Below, in pieces: positions 10,042 through 19,900 of a stretch of 64,000 bases of DNA. The notes under the pieces are model-generated. The model was not told the DNA's origin and did no database searches. It saw only the letters and a list, made by a program, of their open reading frames with translations. The stretch's first letter is position 1; every line of letters begins with the position of its first letter. Made by a program: the position numbers and the translations under genes. Source of the stretch: Burkholderiaceae bacterium (GTDB taxonomy: Bacteria; Pseudomonadota; Gammaproteobacteria; Burkholderiales; Burkholderiaceae_D); contig VERA01000002.1 in NCBI GenBank assembly GCA_018882935.1, forward strand, positions 1 through 64,000. The letters are read 5' to 3'.

Positions 10042-10859
10042 ATCATGACGCTTCTGCTCGCTATCAACCACATGCTCATGCCATCGCTGCCATGAACCCA
10101 AAAATTGCGAATTGGCGTGGCTTGCGCGTTTGGGTGGTGGGCGCTTCAACCGGTATCGGTGCGGCGACTGCGAGGCACCTGCTATCGCTTGGCGCACGCG
10201 TCGCATTATCGGCGCGCAATGCGTCAGCGCTGCAGGAAATCGCTGCCAGCGGTGGTCAGGCATTAGTTTTACCGCTCGATGTCACTCACCGTACGCAGCT
10301 ATTGCAAGCGCGCGACCAATTACTGTCAGAGTGGCAGGGGCTTGATCTGGTGCTGCTGGTGGCGGGTGTTTATCGCGAGATGCGCGCAGACGCGATCGAT
10401 ATACCCGCAGTAGAGCAAATGCTGGATGTAAATCTGCGCTCGGTGTTCCATGCTATTGATGCGGTGATGCCAACGCTACTAGCGCAAGGCAATGGCGGCA
10501 TCGGCATTGTGTCTTCCGTGGCCGGTTTTGGTGGCCTGCCACGCGCTCTGGGTTATGGCCCAACCAAAGCGGCGCTGATTAATTTGGCAGAGACGCTGTA
10601 TCTGGATGTCCATGAGAAGGGCGTGGGTGTCTACCTCATTAACCCCGGCTTTGTCGATACACCGGCGACCAAGCAAAATGATTTCGAGATGCCTGCGCTG
10701 ATCAGCGCACAGCAAGCCGCGGAAAATATTGTGCGCGGGATCGAACAAGGCGAGTTTCATATTCACTTCCCGCGCCGCTTTACCAACTGGCTTCGCTTCG
10801 CGCAACTACTGCCCTACCGTTGGTATTTTTGGTTGATTCATAAGGTCACCGGTTTATGA
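10038..10859 (+). CDS. SDR family NAD(P)-dependent oxidoreductase
   Basis: VVGASTGIGAATARHLL; SSVAGFGGLPRALGYGPTKAAL; true start may be 10092. Confidence 0.88.
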   Translation: MNHDASARYQPHAHAIAAMNPKIANWRGLRVWVVGASTGIGAATARHLLSLGARVALSARNASALQEIAASGGQALVLPLDVTHRTQLLQARDQLLSEWQGLDLVLLVAGVYREMRADAIDIPAVEQMLDVNLRSVFHAIDAVMPTLLAQGNGGIGIVSSVAGFGGLPRALGYGPTKAALINLAETLYLDVHEKGVGVYLINPGFVDTPATKQNDFEMPALISAQQAAENIVRGIEQGEFHIHFPRRFTNWLRFAQLLPYRWYFWLIHKVTGL

Positions 10860-11287
10860 AGCACCACGACGATTTACAGCGCGTGATCGATTTCTTTCAG
10901 ACGATCAGCCCTGATAACGTACACACGCTGTCACATATCTATACCGAGGATGTCTGGTTTAAAGACCCGTTCAATGAAGTACGTGGCATAGCGCCAGTGC
11001 GTCACATCTTTAGCCATATGTTTCAGCAATTAGACGCGCCACGGTTTGTGGTCACGCACAGCATGGCGCAAGAAGATCACGCCTTCCTGACCTGGGATTT
11101 TTTATTCCACATGAAGCGCTTCTCAAATGACGAGCAGTGCATACGCGGTGCCAGTCATTTGCGTTTCGCATCTGATGGTCGTATTACCTACCACCGCGAC
11201 TATTGGGATGTCGCCGAAGAGCTCTATGAAAAACTCCCCGTGGTTGGTGGCTTAATGCGCTGGCTTAAAACAAGGGCGCGAACCTGA
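10856..11287 (+). CDS. Nuclear transport factor 2 / SnoaL-like family protein
   Basis: 143 aa; YTEDVWFKDPFNEVRG...YHRDYWDVAEELYEKLP; last gene of the cluster. Confidence 0.78.
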   Translation: MKHHDDLQRVIDFFQTISPDNVHTLSHIYTEDVWFKDPFNEVRGIAPVRHIFSHMFQQLDAPRFVVTHSMAQEDHAFLTWDFLFHMKRFSNDEQCIRGASHLRFASDGRITYHRDYWDVAEELYEKLPVVGGLMRWLKTRART

Positions 11288-11301
11288 CAGCGGTGGCGTG
11301 C

Positions 11302-12168
11302 TTATTTTGCGTCAGGCGTATCCGATTCTTTACTTGAGTAGGTGGTATTGCTGCTGGTTGTACGCTGCGCTGCGCTACCCGATACGCGTTTGGATGTATT
11401 TTCCGGTGCAGCTTTCTGCGTACTTTTCTTGCCGGTTTTTGATGCGCTTGACGAAGCCCCCTTCGCGCCACTACCGGGGCGCTTGGCAGCACTTTTAGGT
11501 GCTTGCTTGGGTGGGTGTTTGCGTGAAGCAGATGCATCCGCCTTGGCAGTTTTATTCGAAGCGGGCGACTTGGCAGGCTTCGCCTCAGGTGGTGTCGCTT
11601 GCTGCATCGCCTGATTCACCACATGTGAAAACTGCTCTTGCATCGCGTTCCACCACACCGCAGCGTTGGCGAACGGTGCAGCCATCGCCGAAGGATCTGC
11701 TGCCGCTGCATGTGCTGAAGTACCGGGCTGCGCGGCGGGTTCGGTGGGTGTCTGTGGCTGTGCCTGAAACGGCGACTGAAAAGAGGCGTGGAACGGCGAC
11801 TGAAAAGGCGACTGAAAGGGTGACTCGAACGATGGTTTGTCCTCTGATTCATCGGTGTTACTCGCACCTGCACCTGCACCTGCACCTGCAGCAGCTTTGG
11901 CGAAACTCTCGCCCATCGAGCGTAATGCCGTCAGCGTGGCGCTTTGCACCTCCAGCGCTTGAATCGAACTTCGCAGCATATTCATATTCACCTGCAGCCA
12001 AGACTCGACCGCTTTCAGGTCGGCGATTTGTTTATCGATATCCTCGGGCGATAGCGAAGGAATGCTCATGCCGGGAATTTTCATGCCGGACCACAGCTGC
12101 TTCACGAAGGCCAGCGTATCTCCCATCGGGTTGGCACCCGAGTAATCGTGTGACTGCTGATTAGGCAT
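11302..12168 (-). CDS. phaM: PhaM-like polyhydroxyalkanoate granule-associated protein
   Basis: N-terminus FVKQLWSGM--PGMSIPSLSPEDIDKQIADLKAVESWLQVNMNMLRSSIQALEVQ; Lys/Ala-rich C-terminal tail. Confidence 0.82.
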   Translation of the reverse strand: MPNQQSHDYSGANPMGDTLAFVKQLWSGMKIPGMSIPSLSPEDIDKQIADLKAVESWLQVNMNMLRSSIQALEVQSATLTALRSMGESFAKAAAGAGAGAGASNTDESEDKPSFESPFQSPFQSPFHASFQSPFQAQPQTPTEPAAQPGTSAHAAAADPSAMAAPFANAAVWWNAMQEQFSHVVNQAMQQATPPEAKPAKSPASNKTAKADASASRKHPPKQAPKSAAKRPGSGAKGASSSASKTGKKSTQKAAPENTSKRVSGSAAQRTTSSNTTYSSKESDTPDAK

Positions 12169-12294
12169 GGTCTGGCTCCTTGTCGTCGAACCGCAAGAGA
12201 GGCTTAGGGTAGCAGATAGTGCTCGGCAGGAGACGAATGCAACCAAGTGCAACGACTTCGCTCAAGCCGCCCGGCAAACCATTACACTAGGCTG

Positions 12295-13503
12295 ATGCTC
12301 GCTTCTTCTGCGTCTAAACGCCTACCCGGCCGACCCTCACGTCGTTGGTCGCTGGTGGTCGTCATGCTGCTACTGACTCTGCTTGCGCACCTGCTGGTAT
12401 TGCATTGGCTGAATGAGCAGCTGCAAAGTATCGCGTTTTTTGAAGACGACGATGATGATGGCCGCGCCATCAGCGTTTCTTTGCTGCGGCCACCATCGCA
12501 GCAGGCGCCACCTCCACGCAAATCCAGCTCGGTACCAACACCAAGCCCAGTGCAAAGTGAGGCGCCTGCCAAACCCATAGCGACACCCGCTGAAGCGCTT
12601 GATAAGCCAACGCCTGGCTCGAGCCCATCCGCTGACGTGACTGCCGCGCCCACGGCATCCACTGCACCAGAGCCCGCACCGGCTGCGACTGCGCCAGCAT
12701 CATCAGGCAGCAGCTCGACGCCGACTGCCAGCACACCATTGCCCACCACTGAGCCACCGCCGGCTTCCAGCGAGCCGCCCGCCAGCGCCACGGCTGAGGC
12801 CCCCAGCAGCTCGGAACCAGCACTGCCGAACATCAGTGCATTGTTCGACAAGGCCAACCCGCCGCCGCCCGCCGAGCTGCGTTTTAACGCCGTTGGTGTG
12901 CGCAAAGATGGTCGTAGCTTGAGCGGCAGCGGCACCATGCATTGGCGGCATGACGGGCAACGCTACTCACTTGAAACGGAAATTACAGCGCTCATGTTCA
13001 CGCTGGCGAAGAACCGCAGCGAAGGCGAATTCGGCAGCTTGGGTATTGCGCCGAATCTTTATGTTGAGAAGCGCTTCGGTCGTTCGGAAACAAATACGCA
13101 TTTTCAGCATCAATCCAAACTGATCAGCTTTTCTGCATCGACCGCGACTATCCCAAGTAACGGCGGCGAGCAAGATCGTGGCAGCTGGATCTGGCAACTC
13201 GCCTCGCTCGGCCGTGGTGACCCCGGCAAATTCGAGGCCGGTCTGCATATGGAAATGCTGGTTGCCAGCGCCAGAGGCGTAGATGCATGGCGAATAAAAA
13301 TCAGTGGCAAAGAACAATTAAAGCTAGCTGACGGCGAGGTGAGTACTTGGCGCTTGTCGGTCATTCCCGGCGCACAGAGCTTTGATAAACAATTCGATCT
13401 TTGGCTGGCGCCAGATCGTCAGTGGTATCCGGTGCGCTTGCTGCACGAAGATAAAAGCGGTAACCGGATCGAGCTGTCTCTCACAAAAATTAGCGCAAAA
13501 TAG
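12295..13503 (+). CDS. DUF3108 domain-containing protein with TonB-like N-terminal anchor and Pro/Ser/Thr-rich linker
   Basis: N-terminal TM helix, acidic EDDDDDGR, long P/S/T/A linker, C-terminal domain GTMHWRHDGQRYSLETEITALMF. Confidence 0.75.
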   Translation: MLASSASKRLPGRPSRRWSLVVVMLLLTLLAHLLVLHWLNEQLQSIAFFEDDDDDGRAISVSLLRPPSQQAPPPRKSSSVPTPSPVQSEAPAKPIATPAEALDKPTPGSSPSADVTAAPTASTAPEPAPAATAPASSGSSSTPTASTPLPTTEPPPASSEPPASATAEAPSSSEPALPNISALFDKANPPPPAELRFNAVGVRKDGRSLSGSGTMHWRHDGQRYSLETEITALMFTLAKNRSEGEFGSLGIAPNLYVEKRFGRSETNTHFQHQSKLISFSASTATIPSNGGEQDRGSWIWQLASLGRGDPGKFEAGLHMEMLVASARGVDAWRIKISGKEQLKLADGEVSTWRLSVIPGAQSFDKQFDLWLAPDRQWYPVRLLHEDKSGNRIELSLTKISAK

Positions 13504-13590
13504 GCCAGTACCATTCGCTGGCGGCTAACTTGGACTTGACTTGGACTTGTATTCACCCACGCATTCAGTCAATTTAATTCAATCAACTCG

Positions 13591-14319
13591 ATGAAGCCCT
13601 TGGACAACGCTGCACTGGTTTTGTTTTCAGGTGGGCAGGACTCCACTACCTGCCTTGCTTGGGCGCTATCGCGCTACGCACGCGTTGAGACACTTGGCTT
13701 CGATTATCGGCAGCGCCATGCGATTGAGCTGAGTGTGCGGCCAAAAATATTACAGACCATACGGTCGCTTGATTCTGACTGGGCTGCACGGTTGGGAAAC
13801 GATCATGTGCTGGATTTATCGGTGCTGGGTGATGTATCAGAGACAGCACTCACGCGTGACAGTGACATTGCCATGCAAGCCAACGGTTTACCAAACACCT
13901 TTGTCCCTGGCCGGAATTTACTGTTTCTTACCCTGGCGGCAGCGCTTGCTTACCGACGCGGTATCGACGTACTGGTCGGCGGCATGTGCGAGACCGATTT
14001 CTCTGGCTACCCGGATTGTCGCAATGAGACCCTGCGTGCATTACAAGCCACGCTACAGCTAGGCATGGATGCGCCGATTGAAATTGAAACGCCGCTGATG
14101 TGGCTGGATAAAGCTGCCACTTGGCAGCTAGCTGATCAGCTCGGTGGTAAGGCTCTAATTGACTTGATCCGAACCGAGACACACACCTGCTATCTCGGTG
14201 AACGTACGCTGCTGCACGACTGGGGCTACGGCTGCGGTCAATGTCCGGCGTGCGAGCTACGTATCAAAGGCTACGAAACCTTTAGTGGCACGAAACATTT
14301 AGCGCCACGAGATCTTTAG
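13591..14319 (+). CDS. queC: 7-cyano-7-deazaguanine synthase QueC
   Basis: [21 protein letters not shown]-loop; [17 protein letters not shown]-terminal CGQCPAC zinc motif. Confidence 0.95.
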   Translation: MKPLDNAALVLFSGGQDSTTCLAWALSRYARVETLGFDYRQRHAIELSVRPKILQTIRSLDSDWAARLGNDHVLDLSVLGDVSETALTRDSDIAMQANGLPNTFVPGRNLLFLTLAAALAYRRGIDVLVGGMCETDFSGYPDCRNETLRALQATLQLGMDAPIEIETPLMWLDKAATWQLADQLGGKALIDLIRTETHTCYLGERTLLHDWGYGCGQCPACELRIKGYETFSGTKHLAPRDL

Positions 14320-14405
14320 AGCTACAAAACCATTAGAAACACGAAACGTTTAGAGCAGTGAAGTGCTAAGTGCCACAAAAATTTTCAAGCCACGAACCCT
14401 TTCGA
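14270..14405. repeat. Degenerate 17-bp tandem repeat, 8 contiguous units in perfect phase, overlapping the queC 3' end and stop codon
   Basis: Units: gctacgaaacctttagt/ggcacgaaacatttagc/gccacgagatctttaga/gctacaaaaccattaga/aacacgaaacgtttaga/gcagtgaagtgctaagt/gccacaaaaattttcaa/gccacgaaccctttcga. Confidence 0.85.
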
Positions 14406-14638
14406 TTAAGCGTTGAGTGTCTTGCTTGTCCGTTCATCGAAAATCAGCTCAAGATATTCGCACTTCACCGCACTCGCTTTCTCCGTAATACAACGATTCC
14501 TATGAATTTTTGTGGGTTTGGTTGCTAATCATCTTTTTAATTTTTTCTGCATACGAAACAATCGCGCTTCTTCTCTCCGGCTTGAATTGGTGATCATGCC
14601 GATGAGAAGTTACAAGTACATGTCTTTTCGATTGTTGT

Positions 14639-16360
14639 ATGTGCAGATTTTTTATCTTATGCGGCGCACTGTCCGCTGCATTTTTGTTTACGTCGGTATC
14701 AGCACAAACATCTGCTGCCGCCGAACCGGATGATACTCAGCGTCTTCGTCAACAAGAGCGGGCATCTCAATTGCAGCAGCAATTTGAGTCTCGGCCTGAT
14801 CTGCAGCTACAGCCCTGGTTAGCGACGCAAACACCGCGGCTACCTGCAAATGAATCGCCTTGCTTTGAAATTACCCGCATTGACTTGGTCGGCGAGATGT
14901 CGGGGCGCTTTGCTGACATCACCGATGCTGCTCACCGTGCAGCTGATGGTTCTATTGATGCGGTTACCGGTCGCTGTATCGGTGCTAACGGTATTGGTAT
15001 TGCCATCCGGCGCATGCAAAATGAGCTGGTACGACGCGGCTATGTTACTACCCGCGTGCTGGCCGGTCCGCAAGACCTGACGCATGGCGTACTGACCATA
15101 ACGCTTTTTCCAGGACGTATACGCGCAATCCGTTTTGCTGAAGGTACTTCGACGCGCGCAACGATCTTGAACGCGGTACCGCTACAAGCCGGCGACCTGC
15201 TGAACCTTCGCGCAATCGAGCAAGCACTCGAAAATTTGAAGCGCGTACCGACCACGGAAGCGGATATTCGAATCGAGCCCGCTAGTGGTAATGATGTATC
15301 CCCCGGTTATAGCGATCTTGTGGTCGAGTGGCGACAGCGTTTTCCATTTCGGTTCAACCTGTATGCCGACAACTCCGGGCTTGAATCTACGGGCCGCTAT
15401 CAGGGTGGTTTAACGCTGTCGTACGACCATGCACTGACACTGAATGATCTTTTTTATGTCAGTCTCAGCCGTAGTCTGTTTGCGCAAGCGCCCAGCCCGC
15501 GCGGCACCAGCAGTAATACAGTCCACTATTCGCTGCCTTTCGGGTATTGGCTGCTCGGCGCCACTGTGAGTAGTAGTCAGTATCGCCAAGCGGTAGCCAA
15601 CACATTCGGTACTTTAGTCTTTAGCGGCGAGAGTGCGAATCAAGAACTCAAGCTATCGCGCGTCTTGGCACGCGACGCAAATAGCAGGACGATCGCTTAT
15701 CTGAGTGCGTGGGCGAAGCAATCGCGAAATTTTGTCGGTGACCTCGAGGTCTCGGTGCAACGGCGTCAGTCTGGTGGCTTTGAAGCAGGCCTAACGCATC
15801 GCCAAGTATTGGGTAATTCAACGATCGATCTAAACGCAGGGTACAGGCTAGGTAGCAGCATCTTCGGGCGCTATGCACTGATTGACGAGGCTATCGAGGG
15901 CAGCACGCGTCCACGCATTCTTCACATCAGCGCACAGTACAACCAACCGTTTTCCATTGCAGAGCAGCGCTTGCGCTACACGCTGGCAATGCGTGCACAA
16001 CACGCATCAACCTCGCTATTACCCCAAGACAGATTCAGCATCGGTAGCCGTTTCTCAGTACGCGGCTTCGACGAGCAGCGCATTCTCTCGGCTGATCGCG
16101 GCTGGCTGATACGCAATGATCTTGGCCTATCACTGGGTGGATCGGGACAAGAAGCCTATCTTGGGCTGGACTATGGCGAGGTATATGGCCGTCACAGCGA
16201 GCAACTGCTGGGTAAACATTTAGCCGGGCTGACACTCGGCCTACGTGGTGGCGCGCATGGCATGACCTATGACCTGTTCGCTGGTCGTGCACTGTCCGCA
16301 CCCAGGGCTTTCACAACGCAAGGGCTGAACCTCGGTTTCAGCCTCAGCTGGTCGTATTAA
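14639..16360 (+). CDS. TpsB/CdiB-type (ShlB/FhaC family) two-partner secretion outer-membrane transporter
   Basis: Signal peptide; POTRA-like region (CFEITRIDL...GVLTITLFPGRIRAIRF); C-terminal barrel ending LGFSLSWSY. Confidence 0.9.
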   Translation: MCRFFILCGALSAAFLFTSVSAQTSAAAEPDDTQRLRQQERASQLQQQFESRPDLQLQPWLATQTPRLPANESPCFEITRIDLVGEMSGRFADITDAAHRAADGSIDAVTGRCIGANGIGIAIRRMQNELVRRGYVTTRVLAGPQDLTHGVLTITLFPGRIRAIRFAEGTSTRATILNAVPLQAGDLLNLRAIEQALENLKRVPTTEADIRIEPASGNDVSPGYSDLVVEWRQRFPFRFNLYADNSGLESTGRYQGGLTLSYDHALTLNDLFYVSLSRSLFAQAPSPRGTSSNTVHYSLPFGYWLLGATVSSSQYRQAVANTFGTLVFSGESANQELKLSRVLARDANSRTIAYLSAWAKQSRNFVGDLEVSVQRRQSGGFEAGLTHRQVLGNSTIDLNAGYRLGSSIFGRYALIDEAIEGSTRPRILHISAQYNQPFSIAEQRLRYTLAMRAQHASTSLLPQDRFSIGSRFSVRGFDEQRILSADRGWLIRNDLGLSLGGSGQEAYLGLDYGEVYGRHSEQLLGKHLAGLTLGLRGGAHGMTYDLFAGRALSAPRAFTTQGLNLGFSLSWSY

Positions 16361-16371
16361 CAGGGGCAACG

Positions 16372-16950
16372 ATGCGCTTTGCCTCTGCCCCCACACTTGA
16401 TGTGATCGCCCCCGGGCTACTGCAACAGGAATGGCGTGAATCCGAAATCTTCGGCGCTGCGACCTGGTTATGGATGCAGGCCAGTACGCGACGCGAGACA
16501 CCCATCAAATGGCTATCGACTTTACTGTTGCCGCCTATCGTGCATCGACAGTTTTTGCTCGCCACCGAAGGTGATCGCCCGGTGTTTTATGCGTCATGGG
16601 CAAATTTTTCTGTAGCCGCCGAACAAACCTATATCAATGGACCACATGCGGCGATCACCCATGCCGACTGGGCCAGTGGCGACCGTCAGTGGGTTATCGA
16701 CTGGATCGCACCATTCGGTCACACCGCATCTATTTGGCGTCTACTACAAAGAGAACTGTTCCCAACGCATTGCATGCGCTATCTGCATCACCGCGGTGTA
16801 GAGCGCGGGTCTCGTATCAAACGCTTGCGCGGTATTGCACTCAACCGCATCGAGGCTGATGCGTGGTGCGCCGCTCGACCGATTGGCCTGAGTTCGGACC
16901 TTGGCATCGCACCCGTATCCCTCACTTCTGAATCAGAGATCGTCATATGA
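16372..16950 (+). CDS. HlyC-like toxin-activating lysine acyltransferase (CdiC-like)
   Basis: YASWANFSVAAEQTYING...DWASGDRQWVIDWIAPFGH strongly resembles the HlyC core (CSWANLSLENEIKYLN...DWTSGDRKWFIDWIAPFGD); sits between tpsB and tpsA. Confidence 0.9.
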   Translation: MRFASAPTLDVIAPGLLQQEWRESEIFGAATWLWMQASTRRETPIKWLSTLLLPPIVHRQFLLATEGDRPVFYASWANFSVAAEQTYINGPHAAITHADWASGDRQWVIDWIAPFGHTASIWRLLQRELFPTHCMRYLHHRGVERGSRIKRLRGIALNRIEADAWCAARPIGLSSDLGIAPVSLTSESEIVI

Positions 16951-19900
16951 ACCAGCGCTGCTATCGTCTTGTGTTCAACCACGCACGTGGCTTGTTGATG
17001 GCCGTTGCCGAGACGGCATGCAGCCATGGTGCTACTGGTGGTGGTATGCGACTGTTTGCGGGTGGGGTGGTGCGTTTGATGTTTTCACTGCCATCCATGG
17101 TGCCAAACGTATCAGTAGCACCATGCGCGTCAATGATGCGGATAGGGTCGACGCTCGCGACCTTGCCGACACTGCTACTGCCGGTGACCTTATTACCCGT
17201 GCTTGCCCACGCCCAGATCATTCCTGATGCAGCTGCACCGGCGAAGCAGCAAGCGATCGTAGGCGCAGCTGCGAACGGCGTGCCTTTGGTTCATATACAA
17301 ACCCCCACTGCCGGCGGTGTCTCGCGCAATGTATTTAGTCAGTTTGATGTAGAGCGCAATGGCGCGATACTGAACAACGCAACGCAAGCAACCTCAACGG
17401 CGCTAGCCGGCTGGGTACAAGCCAACCCGCTGCTCGACAGAGCCGCATCGGTCATTGTGAATGAAGTCAATTCCAGCCACCCTAGCTTCCTAAATGGCTA
17501 CGTGGAGGTGGCGGGGCAGCGCGCGCAGGTGGTCGTCGCCAACCCCTCAGGTATTCGCTGTGATGGCTGCGGCTTTATTAATACCAGCCGCGCAACGCTG
17601 ACGACCGGGGTACCGCAGTACAGCGCCAGCGGCAATCTGGATAGCTATCTGGTTCGACGCGGCACGGTCAGCTTTAATGGTGACGGGCTTGATACTAAAG
17701 GTGCCGATTTCACCGATGTGCTATCGCGCGCGGTACAGGTGAACGCTGCGCTTCATGCGCGTGCGCTGAATGTTGTTGCGGGTAGCAATGAGATCGGCGC
17801 ACGTGATCTGCACACGCGCGTCATTGCTGCAGGTGGCGATAACCCGGGTGGTGACGATAAACCCGGTAGTGACGACAAACCCCGCTTCGCACTGGATGTC
17901 AGTGCGCTTGGTGGTATGTACGCCGGCAAGATCTGGCTGGTGGGTACCGAGGCGGGCGTTGGTGTGCGTCATGCGGGCATATTGGGGGGTGGGGCTTCAG
18001 AGATTCACATCACTGCAGCGGGCCGGCTCGAAGTCACCGGTGGGATTGATAGCACAGGACGGCTTGAAGTCACGAGTGCGGGTATCAACAACACCGGCAC
18101 CATCACAGCAGCGAACAGCGTATCACTGCAAAGTACGTCAGAGATCACCAACACCGGCCTGATCAATGGCGGCGACGTGCTGTTAAAGGGCACGACGATT
18201 ACCAACCTGGGTACCGGGCGTATCTATGGCGACCATATCGCGCTTGAGGCAGATAGGGTGGTCAACGATGTTGATAACGCTACTGGTGGAGCTGCTGGTG
18301 GAGCAGCCACCCCTAGCGCAAGCAACACTACCCCCGTCATCGCCGCGCGCTCACGGCTAGATATCGCAGCGAAGCACATCACCAACCGCGATGGCGCATT
18401 GCTCTATAGCGAGGGTGACTTGGCGATCGGCCGTTATCTCGATACAGAGAACCACGCCAGCGGCCAAGCGCTGCGGCTTGACAACTTAAGCGCCACCATC
18501 GAAGCCGGTGGCGATATGTACCTGGCCGTCGATGATATCCACAACATCAACACCCACTACAGCACGCGCACCCAGACCCGTTCGCCCCAGTCCATCGTCG
18601 AGGTGGCCGGTGAAGGCTCACCGAACCGCTACGCACCTGACGCACCGGATGTCTACGCCTATATTGACGAGTCGTATCACCTGCACACCCCCGAGGGTAA
18701 TTACGAGCGCTGGCTGCGCTACCGCTACCAGCGCACCATTACCGAAGAAGTCACCGCCACCTCGAGCCCCGCGCAGATCATCGCCGGCGGTAACCTTCGC
18801 GTGCGTGGTCAGACCCTCACCAACGACAAGAGCCGCATCGTGGCCGGCAACGACCTTGATGTACAGGTCACCAGCCTCAACAACATCGACGCCACCGGCA
18901 CGCGAACCACGACGGATATCGGCGCGGTGGATTCCTTCTGGCGCGACCATAGAAAGGGACGCGATAGAACCGGCTCGAGTGAGGCCGGGTATGAGCCACC
19001 GCCGCTGGTGCAAAGTATTTCGCTCGGGGTGGTGGGCTATGAAGGCCAGACTCCATCCACCGCGGCGCAAGGGGCCGATATTAGCCACGGCAACGGGCAA
19101 TCTACCCGCAGCATCCCGCTTGCTGCGACCCTACCCAACAGCGGTCTTTACCGCGTAGCGCCCGAGGCGCGCGGCTATGTGGTGGAGACTGATCCGCGCT
19201 TTACCAACTACAAGCAATGGCTAGGCTCGGACTATCTCCTGCAACAACTCGCCCTTGATCCGCAGCAGATGCACAAGCGGCTGGGGGATGGCTTTTATGA
19301 GCAACGGCTGGTGCGCGAACAAATCGCACAACTGACCGGGCGGCGATTCTTGCCGGGCTATCGTCATGACGAGGCGCAGTTCCAGGCGCTGATGGATAAC
19401 GCCAGCACATTTGCCAAGGCCTATGCCCTGCGCCCGGGGATTGCCTTGTCCGCCGGGCAGATGGCAGCGCTTACCAGCGATATCGTCTGGCTGGTCGAGA
19501 AGGACATCACGCTTGCCGATGGTCAGGTAACACGCGCCTTGGTGCCGCAGGTCTATCTGCAGGTGCGCGCAGGTGATCTGAAGCCCGATGGTGCCTTGCT
19601 CGGTGGCGAGCAGGTGACGCTGTCGCTCACAGGCGATCTGACCAATAGCGGCACCATCGCCGCAGGGCAGCACGTCAACCTGAGTGCGGCCAACATCAAC
19701 AACCTCAGTGGCACCATCGCTGGGGGTAGCGTGAACGTAGATGCCACGCACGATATTCAAAGCCTTGGCGGCAGCATCAAGGCCGAGCGTGCGCTGACGC
19801 TTACGGCTGGTCATGACATCACGATCGCGTCGACCACACGCAGCTCGTCGAATGCACAAGGCAGTCGAACGGACATTGACCGCACCGCCGGGCTGTATGT

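Noticed and set aside
12282-12938. 218-aa minus-strand ORF opposite the DUF3108 protein
   Set aside because: Gly/Ala/Ser-rich mirror of the Pro/Ser/Ala linker; no recognisable domain
14270-14405. 17-bp array as a CRISPR
   Set aside because: Units are directly contiguous, no spacers, no cas genes in the window
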